The notes under the pieces: generated by a model | The model's input: the letters and a program-made list of their open reading frames with translations, nothing else | Database searches by the model: none | What the model was told of the DNA's origin: nothing | Source of the DNA: Candidozyma auris | Taxonomy: Eukaryota; Ascomycota; Pichiomycetes; Serinales; Metschnikowiaceae | Length of the DNA stretch: 64,000 bases | Assembly: GCF_003013715.1 (NCBI RefSeq) | Contig: NC_072818.1 | Span: forward strand, 620,001 to 684,000 | Direction of reading: 5' to 3' | Translations under genes and position numbers: made by a program | Shown here: positions 11,876-21,122 of the stretch, in pieces | Numbering within the stretch: the first letter of the stretch is position 1 | Layout of the letters: every line of letters starts with the position of its first letter

Positions 11876-12612
11876 ATGTCATCTCCGAATCTTGAGGAAA
11901 TTGACATCCAGCAACAAAAACCCACTACGTCCTCTATTCAACCAACCAATAAACGTTAGAATCCATCGGCTTTGCAAGTCAGCCTAGCACTCTGAGACGT
12001 TCACGTCATTCTTTATAGTTTCCATCATGTCTTCTGGTCTCCTTGTGTGTGAAGTCGAAGTAATTTCCTAGTACACAAAATCCTGATTTTGCACTCAATA
12101 TTATCAAGGGTGTCCCAAAACTCAATGACCAAAGACGAGTTGAATCGATTGGAGTAGATAGGTGTTGAATGCTCAATTAGTTATTGTGTGTCATTGGATT
12201 TCGGAAAATTCAAATGCGAGTGCAACCCCAGCATCCAAATTTTGCAGCCAAACGAAAGTACACTGTATTCTGTTTTGTAGGCAACCAAAACACCAAAAAA
12301 AAAGACTTTGTTATTTTCTCTCAGCACCAAACAAGCTATTCTGATTTACCTCTTCTGATAAAATCTGACTTTAATGTGATTCCCTTAACGGATCTTAGCA
12401 CCCAGTTCAAAGACACTTTATACTCCAGTATTGAGTGGTCAACCGTCGATGCCTTTTGACAAAGCAAAAGACTTCAGGAGCCCTTGATTTCCACCGCTAC
12501 CAACAGTAATTCAAAGAAGAGAACTGGGCAAAAAAAGAAGAAAAATTTTCAATTAGAAGTGACCCTTACTAGAAGCAGAATAAAGGAACATTCATCACAA
12601 GTAACTATATGA
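11876..12612 (+). pseudogene. possible decayed protein gene, unassigned
   Basis: An ATG at 11876 opens 27 protein-like codons (MSSPNLEEIDIQQQKPTT...) that end at TAG 11957. From 11953 the next frame continues for about 220 codons with five stops, the longest open piece being ~91 codons (to 12457), ending in a Lys-rich segment (KKRTGQKKKKN) closed at 12610. No splice signals explain the breaks. I cannot assign a family, and chance open frames of ~90 codons occur elsewhere in this window's gene-free DNA, so this is weak. Confidence 0.2.
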
Positions 12613-13154
12613 ATATTTGTCGAATACAAAAGAACCTTCATCACAAGTGGACCCCACAAATTCCAGCCCTCCACAGATTCCACCGCTTACGTCACTTCCC
12701 GAAAATGTACCTACATTACTCTAAAAAAAATGTACCTCCAACGCTATTCAGTTGTCACTTACGTCACTTGCATTTGGACCACCTCAATTGCATTGTCCAT
12801 TTCACGGAATACAGCGGCTTCCAAGGCGAAATGTCCAAATCAACAAAAAAAAACAAAGCAACAAAGAACAAAAAGGAGACGCCCCCACAGCGAAATTTAC
12901 AAATTCAGGTGAGTTTCACACTTCACACTTCATAACCGTCCCTTGTTCACTGGATCTCCGCCAATTCTTCCCCAAATGCACAATTTCCATTGATAGGTCC
13001 AGAAAAAGAATCGGGACATGGAAAGTGCTCAAAGTGCAATTGACACAGGCCAGGTTATTCTTTCCTGGCCCAAGATGGAAAGGGAATTCTGTAGAATTGA
13101 AGCAATTGGGTTGGTTTATGTTGATTTTGAGAGATTGTACGAGGGGATTTTCTT

Positions 13155-13250
13155 ATTTTTGCTGATTTTTACTCATTTTTTGCTGATTTTTTACTCACTT
13201 TTTGCTCATTTTTTACTTATTCTTGATCTTTTACTTGTTCTTTTTTTGGC
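13155..13250. repeat. degenerate ~22-bp T-rich tandem repeat
   Basis: About three to four units of TTTTTTGCTGATTTTTTACT with TCA/TTA variation follow each other. One strand is nearly purine-free over this length. No coding potential. Confidence 0.6.
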
Positions 13251-13992
13251 ATTTTTGAGTCACCTTGACTTTTCATTTTTCACACTCTTTCAGAAGGTTG
13301 TGCTTGGGAATTTTGCTGAAACAGGAAAGGGCTGAATGAATTCGCCCTGGGATTGCGTTTTGGTCCAGAATGACGTTTCCAGTGTTTTTCTTTTTCCTCT
13401 GCAACCTCCTTTTGTACCTAGAATTTTCACACCCAACCCTTTATGACGTCGTTGAGCGTTTCTAACGGGCCTGGGATGGCCGGTCGACATCCGAGGGGTG
13501 GTGGCCTGGGCCGGAATTGCGCCGCCCTGGGTGGGAGGGTCGGTCCCGACATTCTTGACTCTGATGGGAGAAGGGCCCAGGGCCCACGTGACTGTCTTAT
13601 TTTCGAGGGCCCCCCTTCTCTATGTACAATCCATCTTGGGTTGCCTTAGCAACATCCGGTTGCCTCGCCAGGACTTAGTAACCGCATAGTGAGAAGCACG
13701 TTACGGACCAAAAAAGCTTAGTGAGAAAAAGAAACGACTTGACGGGCAGAGAGGCAGGCGACGACATTTCTGGGTGCAGGACGTGCCTTCCGGCACACAA
13801 TGCCCACCTTCCTCAACCAGATGATGTCATGGTGCTCTGACACTTGTGCAGGTGGCAATTGGCTGGAACCAACAAACTACGTCATATTGAGAGTGGTGAA
13901 GCGATGAGAAAAGTGAAGGGCGTGTGAAAAGTTGCGACAGTGCTGGCGGGCAGGCTCACCGGAAAAACCCCCCACGACCCTCCCTGTCCCTG

Positions 13993-14056
13993 AGGGGCAG
14001 GTGGGGCCCTTGGGCGGGGCCGGCCGGAAAAACCGCTTCCTTCAGCCCCTCACGTG
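13993..14056 (+). promoter_or_regulatory. STRE-like and CACGTG boxes upstream of RHR2
   Basis: AGGGG at 13993-13997 and CCCCT at 14046-14050, the latter fused to CACGTG at 14051-14056; another AGGGG is at 13494-13498. AGGGG is the stress-response element read by Msn2/4-type zinc fingers, which would fit a glycerol-producing stress gene. Binding is inferred from sequence only. Confidence 0.45.
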
Positions 14057-14272
14057 GGAACCTTTCTTTTCCCTCTCTTGATATCTCATGTTGGGCAAGA
14101 TAGTGCCTGCACACAGGCGCAGCTGTCTTTTCTTTTTTTTTCCGTGGTGCTACCATAGCATGCCGCGTATGCAGTCCGTGTATCACCAGACGATTAGATA
14201 ACTTTCGCCTGCCTGTCTGCAGTCCGTGCATAAAAGAAACACCCATCACCAACGTATTAATCCGAAGCCCAT

Positions 14273-14280
14273 TATAAATA
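14273..14280 (+). promoter_or_regulatory. TATA box of RHR2
   Basis: TATAAATA 67 bp upstream of the RHR2 ATG, followed by a C/T-rich, A-poor leader and ACAAAATG start context. Confidence 0.6.
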
Positions 14281-14346
14281 CCCAGCCAATTCCCCCCAAT
14301 TTCTCATTCTCTCCATCAAATTCACTCACTACTACTTTCACACAAA

Positions 14347-15105
14347 ATGACCATCCAGAACAAGCCAGCCATTTTCTACGTCAACGCCGCCCTCTTCGAC
14401 TGCGACGGAACCCTCGTTAATTCCACCGGCGCCATTTCTGAGTTCTGGAGAGATTTCGGCAAAACAAGACCCCACGTGAACCCAGAGGAAATCATCAGAA
14501 CCTCCCACGGGTGCCGTACCTTTGACGTGATCGCCAAGTGGTCCCCAGAAGACGCCGAAAAAAAGCAGGTGACCGAATGGGAAGCTCTGATTCCAGACAC
14601 ATTTGGCCACTTTGCCAAAGCCATTCCCGGCGCGGTGGAGCTTGTCAAGTCGTTCGACTCCTTCACCCCTCAAACCGCCAACAACCAGCAGCGCTGGGCC
14701 ATCGTCACCTCGGGCACGCTTCCCCTCGCCACCAAGTGGTTGAAGTTGCTCACGATCGACAGACCAGACTGCTTCATCACCGCCGAGAAGGTGACCAAAG
14801 GTAAACCTCATCCCATGGGCTACAGATCGGCCAGAAACACGTTGGGCTACGAGCACGACGAGGCCAAGGTTGTGGTGTTTGAAGATGCTCCTGCAGGCAT
14901 CACGGCCGGCAAGGGTGCTGGCGCTGTGATTGTGGGCATTTGCTCTACGTACGATCCTGAGAAGGTGAGAAAGGCCGGTGCGGATATTGTGGTGGACGAC
15001 TTGTCGTCGTTCAAGATTGTGGGATACAACAAGGAGAAGGACGAGTTTAAGGTGATGGTGGAGGACTACCACTATGCCAACGAGGAGTTTTTGCAGTATG
15101 CCTAA
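14347..15105 (+). CDS. RHR2: glycerol-3-phosphate phosphatase
   Basis: HAD-superfamily phosphatase that hydrolyses glycerol 3-phosphate to glycerol, the last step of glycerol production for osmotic and redox balance (yeast Gpp1/Rhr2, Gpp2). HAD motif I is FDCDGTLV at residues 17-24, with Asp18 as nucleophile and Asp20 as general acid/base. Motif II is VTSGT, motif III the Lys of GKPHP, and motif IV VVFEDAPAGITAGKGAG. The length of 252 equals the yeast enzymes. It has strong codon bias, a TATA box and stress-type boxes upstream. GUT1, which takes glycerol back into metabolism, is the second gene downstream. Confidence 0.95.
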   Translation: MTIQNKPAIFYVNAALFDCDGTLVNSTGAISEFWRDFGKTRPHVNPEEIIRTSHGCRTFDVIAKWSPEDAEKKQVTEWEALIPDTFGHFAKAIPGAVELVKSFDSFTPQTANNQQRWAIVTSGTLPLATKWLKLLTIDRPDCFITAEKVTKGKPHPMGYRSARNTLGYEHDEAKVVVFEDAPAGITAGKGAGAVIVGICSTYDPEKVRKAGADIVVDDLSSFKIVGYNKEKDEFKVMVEDYHYANEEFLQYA

Positions 15106-15141
15106 GCAGCCTCAAGGGTGCCGCAGGCAGCCTTGTGGCCC

Positions 15142-15185
15142 TTAGGATTCTCAGGATTCTCAGGATAACCCATTTCAGGATTCTC
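15142..15185 (+). repeat. CAGGATTCT direct repeats
   Basis: AGGATTCTC occurs twice in tandem and again about 20 bp later, just past the RHR2 stop. It may affect 3'-end formation; that is inference. Confidence 0.6.
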
Positions 15186-18100
15186 ATTTGCTGAATTCAT
15201 TTTCTTAGCTGATGGGAGTTTTCAGCTTTCAATCTACCCCGCTGGGGTTTATAGAGTGTACATTAGTCAATTATATTTATGGAAGATATGAAATGTAGTT
15301 TATTATGGATGTAAATTCAGTTGTGAGTGTTTACGGGAATCATTTGAAGACTAATTTTATTCAAAGATTTCATTGGCAAGTACATTCACGAAGATCATTT
15401 CAATTAGTGCATCTTTCTCTTGAAGAACATATATTCAATTGTATATATGTTTCTAGAGGATACTCTGGTTACTTTTGCGTCCCTATCACGTTCAATAAAG
15501 TTCTGGACAATTAACCATAAAGTGTTATAAAAAATTTATTTGATGATCTCTTTCTAGTTGTAAATGTATGGAAATCTTTTTGTGGTGAATGCAGATCCCA
15601 GATGTTTGAAGGTGTTCATGGAGTATGGCTGCATCTTTTGATATTTGATTGTATCGATTCTACGTAGCCAGGATCTGAACATTTTGGTCAATTTTGCTGC
15701 TGATTTGTCATTTATGTTTATCTGTTAATTGGATTGTCTCCTTCATTTCTGAAACCAAAGGGTTTCTTTTCTTTACTTTTGATGAAGTAAGCTCCCTCAA
15801 GAACCTCTATAATTCAATGACACGCCCTTTATCTACAAAAACTCCGACTGTTCCCTGATAAAAAACGCAACTTTCCCCTTTTGAACTGCAGAAGCCAGAA
15901 ATTTGTATGGTCCCTGCGTTAAGCAAGAAAGTCTGTCATCCGATTGGCCCAATACGATTCCAAATTCTTCTCAGCTCAACTTCAGCAGGAAAAGTAATTG
16001 GGATATCAGTTTCAAGAGACTGAAATTTCCAAATCTAGTAAGTCAGACGAACAGGTGTAGCAAAATTGTCCAGCCTTTTTAAATCAGCGGGTTCAGGTTG
16101 CTTTACTTATCATGATACGGAACATAGGAGCCGAAATTGAGTATACGAAGCGCAGAAACGCCATTGAGTTTCGCCCATTCTTCATTCTTGGGATTTATTT
16201 CAAGAGCCATCCGAGTTAGCATTTGAAACCGTTGATGTCTTTAGTTTTTGGTTTTTGAATTGCCTTTTTCATCCTCCCATGCTTTCAATTCTAAAAATCA
16301 ACTCAAATCAAAAGCCAATTTAAAAAGTCATTATGAAAAGAATCAACAGGCTGTCCAAAAATAAAAGCCTTACAGCTTCAGAGGACGTTGGAGGTGATGA
16401 CATAAATTCGCAAAAAGAATGATCAAGAGTTTCATCATCTAACTGTGGAATTATAGTGATGGACAAATGTGGAAAGTGGAAGGTCACAGAATGGAAGAGA
16501 TGTTTTTGAAGACTGATAGGATGAAGCAATTTATAGAAAGAATATGGAAGAAAATGGGGAAAACACGATATCCCTCAAGTTGAAAAATTCCAATGACTAC
16601 TCCTCAATAATCGTATTCCATAAGTTTACTTCTTCTGAACAAAGTCCTCATTAAAAAGCATGTGCTTATTGTAGCACAGGAACGGCTGAAAATCTGTTTA
16701 TGGATCTGGGTTTTGGAGGAAACGCTCTGGAGGCGAGTTTCTATGAATCTGGTGACGTGAAGTATGGAAAATCTATGTTTGACCAATGAATTACTATCAA
16801 TATTGCTCAGCCTTATAAAACAGCAGCCAAATCTATCAGCTTATGGAACGCAGTTTCTGGAAATATAAAAAGTTCTGGATTTATGTGGTTTTGGAATTTC
16901 AAATGTTGATATCTATGCTTTTTGGGCTGATTCTGGTTGTTGGTTATTACTCGCTTACTTCATAGTTGAGTAGGTATGATTCTTGACTGAATTCCTTTTT
17001 TTTTCTTCTCCAATAGCTTCAATCGACGTTTCTGAAAAAAAATTTTGACCTTTTTCATACGTTTTCATTCAACTTTCCACAGTTCTGCTCTTGTTTAATG
17101 GCTGCGAAAAGCTTAACTATGGGAATTAATTACCCCACCACAATTCCACCATTTCACACTCAAATGAAGACTTTTTTACATATATCGGTTGGTGAAGCCT
17201 CAAGAACCACAATGATGCAATCAAACGTACCAATTTTCAAAATTTTGGTGGAATTGACACAGGGCAGAAGCTCTTGGGGTAGGCTGGTGTACGGGTTTTC
17301 TTCCTTCCTACACGATTTTCCTTGACACCCTCCGATTCCCATTTAAATCTCTCGAAATCAAAATTTTTCTCCCTTTCCCTCTTGAATTTTTGATCTCCAT
17401 CTTTTCATCCCAAAAACTCCTCAATTTCTTTTCCTCAAATGCACTTGTACGTTGACTTTTTCGCAGCCAATTCCTGCTGCTACTTCGCTCCTACACACCT
17501 TCCTAAAAACTTATTTTACGAAAATGGCCTTCAAAACACCTCCTTCCCACGTGAAATCAGCCTAGGCAATTTCCGAGGGCAATGTCGTGTTTGGCTTGCA
17601 AAACAATTACGTAGTAGAAGGTTGTGTGTCCTGCACACAGTCACGGCGCCTGCCTTCGCTGTCTATTTTCACGTGCACGGCTCATAACCGCTTGAACCTT
17701 CGTAGTAAACAAGGCTCGCTTAGAATATTTTCTTTCTTGCTCATTGGGAAAATTTTTTTTACATTTGGCCAAATAAAGGAAGTTTTTTTGTTTATTGTAT
17801 GTGTACTGCATACGGCGCGGGCCCGGCTCAAGCGGTACGGAAGCTCACGTGACATTCTGGTCCTGCACCCAAGCCACGGCCTTGAACCCAGCCCTGACGT
17901 CACAATCCCAACTGCAAACCGTTTCCTTAAAAATGTCCTACAGGGTGCATTTTCTGGGTTCAGTAGTACAAGTTTGGCCAAAAAGTTGGTGGATTTGGGT
18001 GTTTTTCCGAGCCAAGAAACACACAATCCGTTGACTTTTTCGGATAACCTCGAGCTACCCTGCACTACGGTTTTTCCGGCGAAAAGGCCTGCTATTCACC

Positions 18101-18629
18101 GAAAACGTGAGTTTTTCAGTTTTGAAAACTTTCCACCTCCATCAAATCAGGCCGAATACGTTGCTTGATGCGGCGGATCCAGTTCTAATGTGAACTTTGC
18201 AAAAAAAAAGAGCCCAGACTGCGCAAAAAAAAGCGCATCCCAAACAGGAAATGGATGGACAACCTGCTTGAATGCAGGTCGTGGTTTACGAGTACGGTTT
18301 TTGTGCATGACAACTTGCAAAGAGAAGGGAAATGAGTCAAAATGAGCTGTGAATTGTGAGGAGGATGGCGTAGAATGAATTTGGGGACAGTTGGAAGGAG
18401 ATGGGCTGTTCTTTTTTGTCTTCTGATGGTCACGTGGAGTTTATCACGTGACTGGACCATACTTCACACCAAAGAACGTCCCGCGGGTGACAGGTGCCAG
18501 ACAATAAGCATCAAACAATAAACATTGTAAGTAGTTCGGAAAGAGTGGCATTGTTGGAAGTCTAAAGGTCTTTGTATGAATTGTCCTGTACATAAGCCGG
18601 CCGACGAAGGTAGGTGCCACGAAAAAAAA

Positions 18630-18960
18630 ATGGCTGCGAAAAAATCGAGAAATCAACGTAACAAAAAGTCATCAAGAAGAGCTCTAACTAGATTTTTACA
18701 GAATTCTTCGAAAGAACCTAAGTTTAATTCCGTAAAACCTCCCATCAAGATAAGTGAGTTTTGTCAGAAATATCGTTCACACAAAATCCCCCCGGGATGA
18801 GTCCTTGAAGACATCGATAAACCAGAATAAAGAGCGTGCTGGGTCTTACTTCAAGAATTTTATGTTTCTACAATTAGTGGTGTCATCACTCGATTTCAAA
18901 ACTTTATGTCATTGCGGTGACGATTTTGATTCCATTAGAATGATACTTCCACACCTTTAA
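18630..18960 (+). pseudogene. possible frameshifted small gene, unassigned
   Basis: An ATG at 18630 opens 56 codons of a basic protein (MAAKKSRNQRNKKSSRR...) ending at TGA 18798. Directly before that stop is a run of six C (18788-18793). One indel in that run would join it to the overlapping frame that stays open to TAA 18958, giving about 110 codons. No family recognised. The ATG itself lies in one of the TGGCTGCGAAA words, so the start may be coincidental. Confidence 0.2.
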
Positions 18961-20201
18961 GCGTACATATAACTTCATCTGTGTATGCTTGAGCCGTCAA
19001 AAACCAAAATCGTAGCTATTTTGGTCCTTTTTTTTAAAGTTAAACCTTCTTCGATTTCCTGATCTATATTATGCTCGTTTTGTTTCCTTTTTTTAACTTG
19101 ATACAATTTGAGATCCAACCTCGATTTTCGTGAAAGGGGTGCAAAATGATGCAGCTTTTTTTACCATTTGGTCCAAGATTGCGCTCAATAGACAACTTAA
19201 GACTTCTGTTTAGCTCTTTCTAGAAGAAAGACACATACTCATACTGTACTCGCCTGAAAGATGGCTCAAATGATCGTGCTTGCTTGGAATCCTCAATATT
19301 GTAGCATTTTTCATAATTTCTGAGTGAAAAGATGATACCTCAGCGAGAGAATCCTTTCCTCCAGGGTCCTTTTCTTCAGGGTCCTTGCATTTCAAAAGAA
19401 CGGCTTGCCCTTTCCCTTCATCTCCCTATAATATTTTGCAAAATCACATTTCTTGAATGCCTTTTTCAATTCTCTTCACAGAGGCATTGTTGAAACTTAA
19501 CGAACCAAATGTCGATGCTTGTTCTATTTTCTTCATTGTAAAATCATGTAGCAAGGCATGGTTTGTTGGGTGGTTTCAGGAAAATGTGTAATGACGACTA
19601 CCGGCTGTAATGTTGCCAAATTTCACAGGTTTCGAATAATCACAGTATTTGTTTCAAAATAAGGTGCAATGTTGACAGGCTCAACTTAAGCAGCTAAAAG
19701 TAAGACTACTCACCCAAACTGACCAAATGACTTTGTATAGATTGAATGTCGAAAATTTCATGAACCACATCTCTCGACATCTTTTGTGTTCACTGTTGGA
19801 GACTCCCCCCTCGCTTTATTACAACTTCAGAGAACAATGACTATTCTGAAACAATACCATTATTTTGACAGCTTCAGAAGAAAGTTTGACATTTAATCTA
19901 TTTCTTGACTCCATTGTGTGTGCTTATATCCTCCACTAGTTTTACCCAACTGCTCCTTACATAAAATCAACCTACCCTAGAATTTTGAACCACCCACTCT
20001 ACCCATTCAACACCATAAACCACAAAGACTTCTCTCTCTTCCTTCCCTTTTTTTCCCCCTCCTCACTCCAATTCCCCCTGCAATTCCTTCCTATCCTTAT
20101 CACTTTCTTCCCTGTGTTTACGTTTTGTCCCAATCGGGTAAACACCTTTAATTCCTCATACTCTATCTTCTCTGGCACTTACCTAGCACCTGCCTGAATC
20201 C

Positions 20202-20936
20202 ATGTCCACTTCTCCGTCCCGTCTGCCTTTGCGTCAGAACAATAGAGTTATTCTGGCCTCTACGGGTCTTTGCAAGCTACAACTTTCCCCAAAAAGACAG
20301 CCTCAGGAAGCTACTACTAGATATGGCCAAAAACTGCCAAAACTGCCAAAAACAAAGCTGAAACCGCTTCTTCAGGTGGAAGCTGCACAGCCAGAGCCAA
20401 CCAAAAACGAGCTTCTTTCGAAGTTGGCTCAAAAACAGGCTAAGCTTACGGAACTCGAGAATCAAGCGGAGCTTGTGCGTTTTGAGCTACTAGAAATTCA
20501 GGCCCAGCTCAAGGAGACTTATGAGCCCAAAGATAGCGCATTGAATGGCCTTTCTAGGAAAGTTTCCACGATATTTCTGGCTCCACAAGCTCCACAACTT
20601 CGAAAGACAGCATCAAAAGTGTTCAATACGGAAACCACCATGTTGAAGCAAAAAGCCTCTCAGATATTCAACAATAATCGCTTTTTTGATGATGTCAAGA
20701 GGAAAATGGACAAGCAACAGGCAGATTTCGAGGAGTTGACAAAAAAGGGACAAGATTTCGCTAGGAACTTTTTGGGGATGGCAAAACCAAAAGAAAATTC
20801 GACAAATGCCGCCGATTCGTCGTTTGTGCTTGACAATTTGGATACTGAACAGAAAACCATGGAGAAATCGATTCTTTTGAGCGAAGAAGACCTGTTGATA
20901 GACATAGACGACTACGACTCGGATTATTCGAGGTGA
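20202..20936 (+). CDS. coiled-coil protein, unassigned
   Basis: I do not recognise this 244-residue protein with confidence. Residues ~65-107 (NELLSKLAQKQAKLTELENQ onward) form a heptad-rich coiled coil. They are followed by two short basic-aromatic modules of similar form (RKVSTIFLAPQ, SKVFNTETTMLKQKASQIFNNN) and a region rich in Lys, Gln and Asp (~160-190). The C-terminus is acidic (SEEDLLIDIDDYDSDYSR). No signal peptide or membrane span is visible. The layout of a short coiled coil followed by KxSxIF-type modules loosely recalls fungal Tda11-like proteins, which is a guess. The ATG is preceded by a C/T-rich promoter. It stands between the gene-free region and GUT1, tail to tail with GUT1 (186 bp apart). 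Confidence 0.65.
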   Translation: MSTSPSRLPLRQNNRVILASTGLCKLQLSPKRQPQEATTRYGQKLPKLPKTKLKPLLQVEAAQPEPTKNELLSKLAQKQAKLTELENQAELVRFELLEIQAQLKETYEPKDSALNGLSRKVSTIFLAPQAPQLRKTASKVFNTETTMLKQKASQIFNNNRFFDDVKRKMDKQQADFEELTKKGQDFARNFLGMAKPKENSTNAADSSFVLDNLDTEQKTMEKSILLSEEDLLIDIDDYDSDYSR

Positions 20937-21122
20937 AAGGCAAAAATGAACTGTGAAATGATATAGAGTGGGTATCAGCACTTGTAGATTTTCATACATT
21001 ATAAATATTTCTAGAAAGGTAGTCTAGAAAGCTAAGTAAAATGAGGCTTTTGGTATCAATGAATGGACCACTGAGGGTATAAGATAGCTCAAAGTCAAGG
21101 TTGGCGCAGGTATAAGGGGAGC

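Larger units (their letters stand above)
11413..14346. other. 2.9-kb stretch between divergent PITH gene and RHR2
   Basis: No intact gene. From left to right it holds the palindromic E-box at 11742-11762, a possible gene relic at 11876-12612, T-rich tandem units near 13155-13250, and a GC-rich block with STRE-like and CACGTG boxes from about 13440 to 14060 that leads to the RHR2 TATA box. Confidence 0.5.
15106..20201. other. 5.1-kb gene-free region
   Basis: The longest stretch without a convincing gene. It is mostly AT-rich, with a GC-richer island at about 17500-18180 and 18420-18620 that carries five CACGTG boxes and three TGGCTGCGAAA words (17099, 17459, 18631). A two-phase small open frame at 18630-18960 is the only possible coding trace. 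Candidate functions are a small regional centromere, a long noncoding RNA locus or relic DNA. Confidence 0.5.

Noticed and set aside
13018..13335. 105-codon frame rich in Phe and Leu
   Set aside because: It is the translation of the T-rich tandem repeat and not a membrane protein.
14338..15072. 244-codon minus-strand frame opposite RHR2
   Set aside because: Full overlap with a clear HAD phosphatase; a product of its codon bias.
17587..18168. 193-codon plus-strand frame in the gene-free region
   Set aside because: Irregular composition, rare codons, an equally long antisense frame and no domain; more likely chance.
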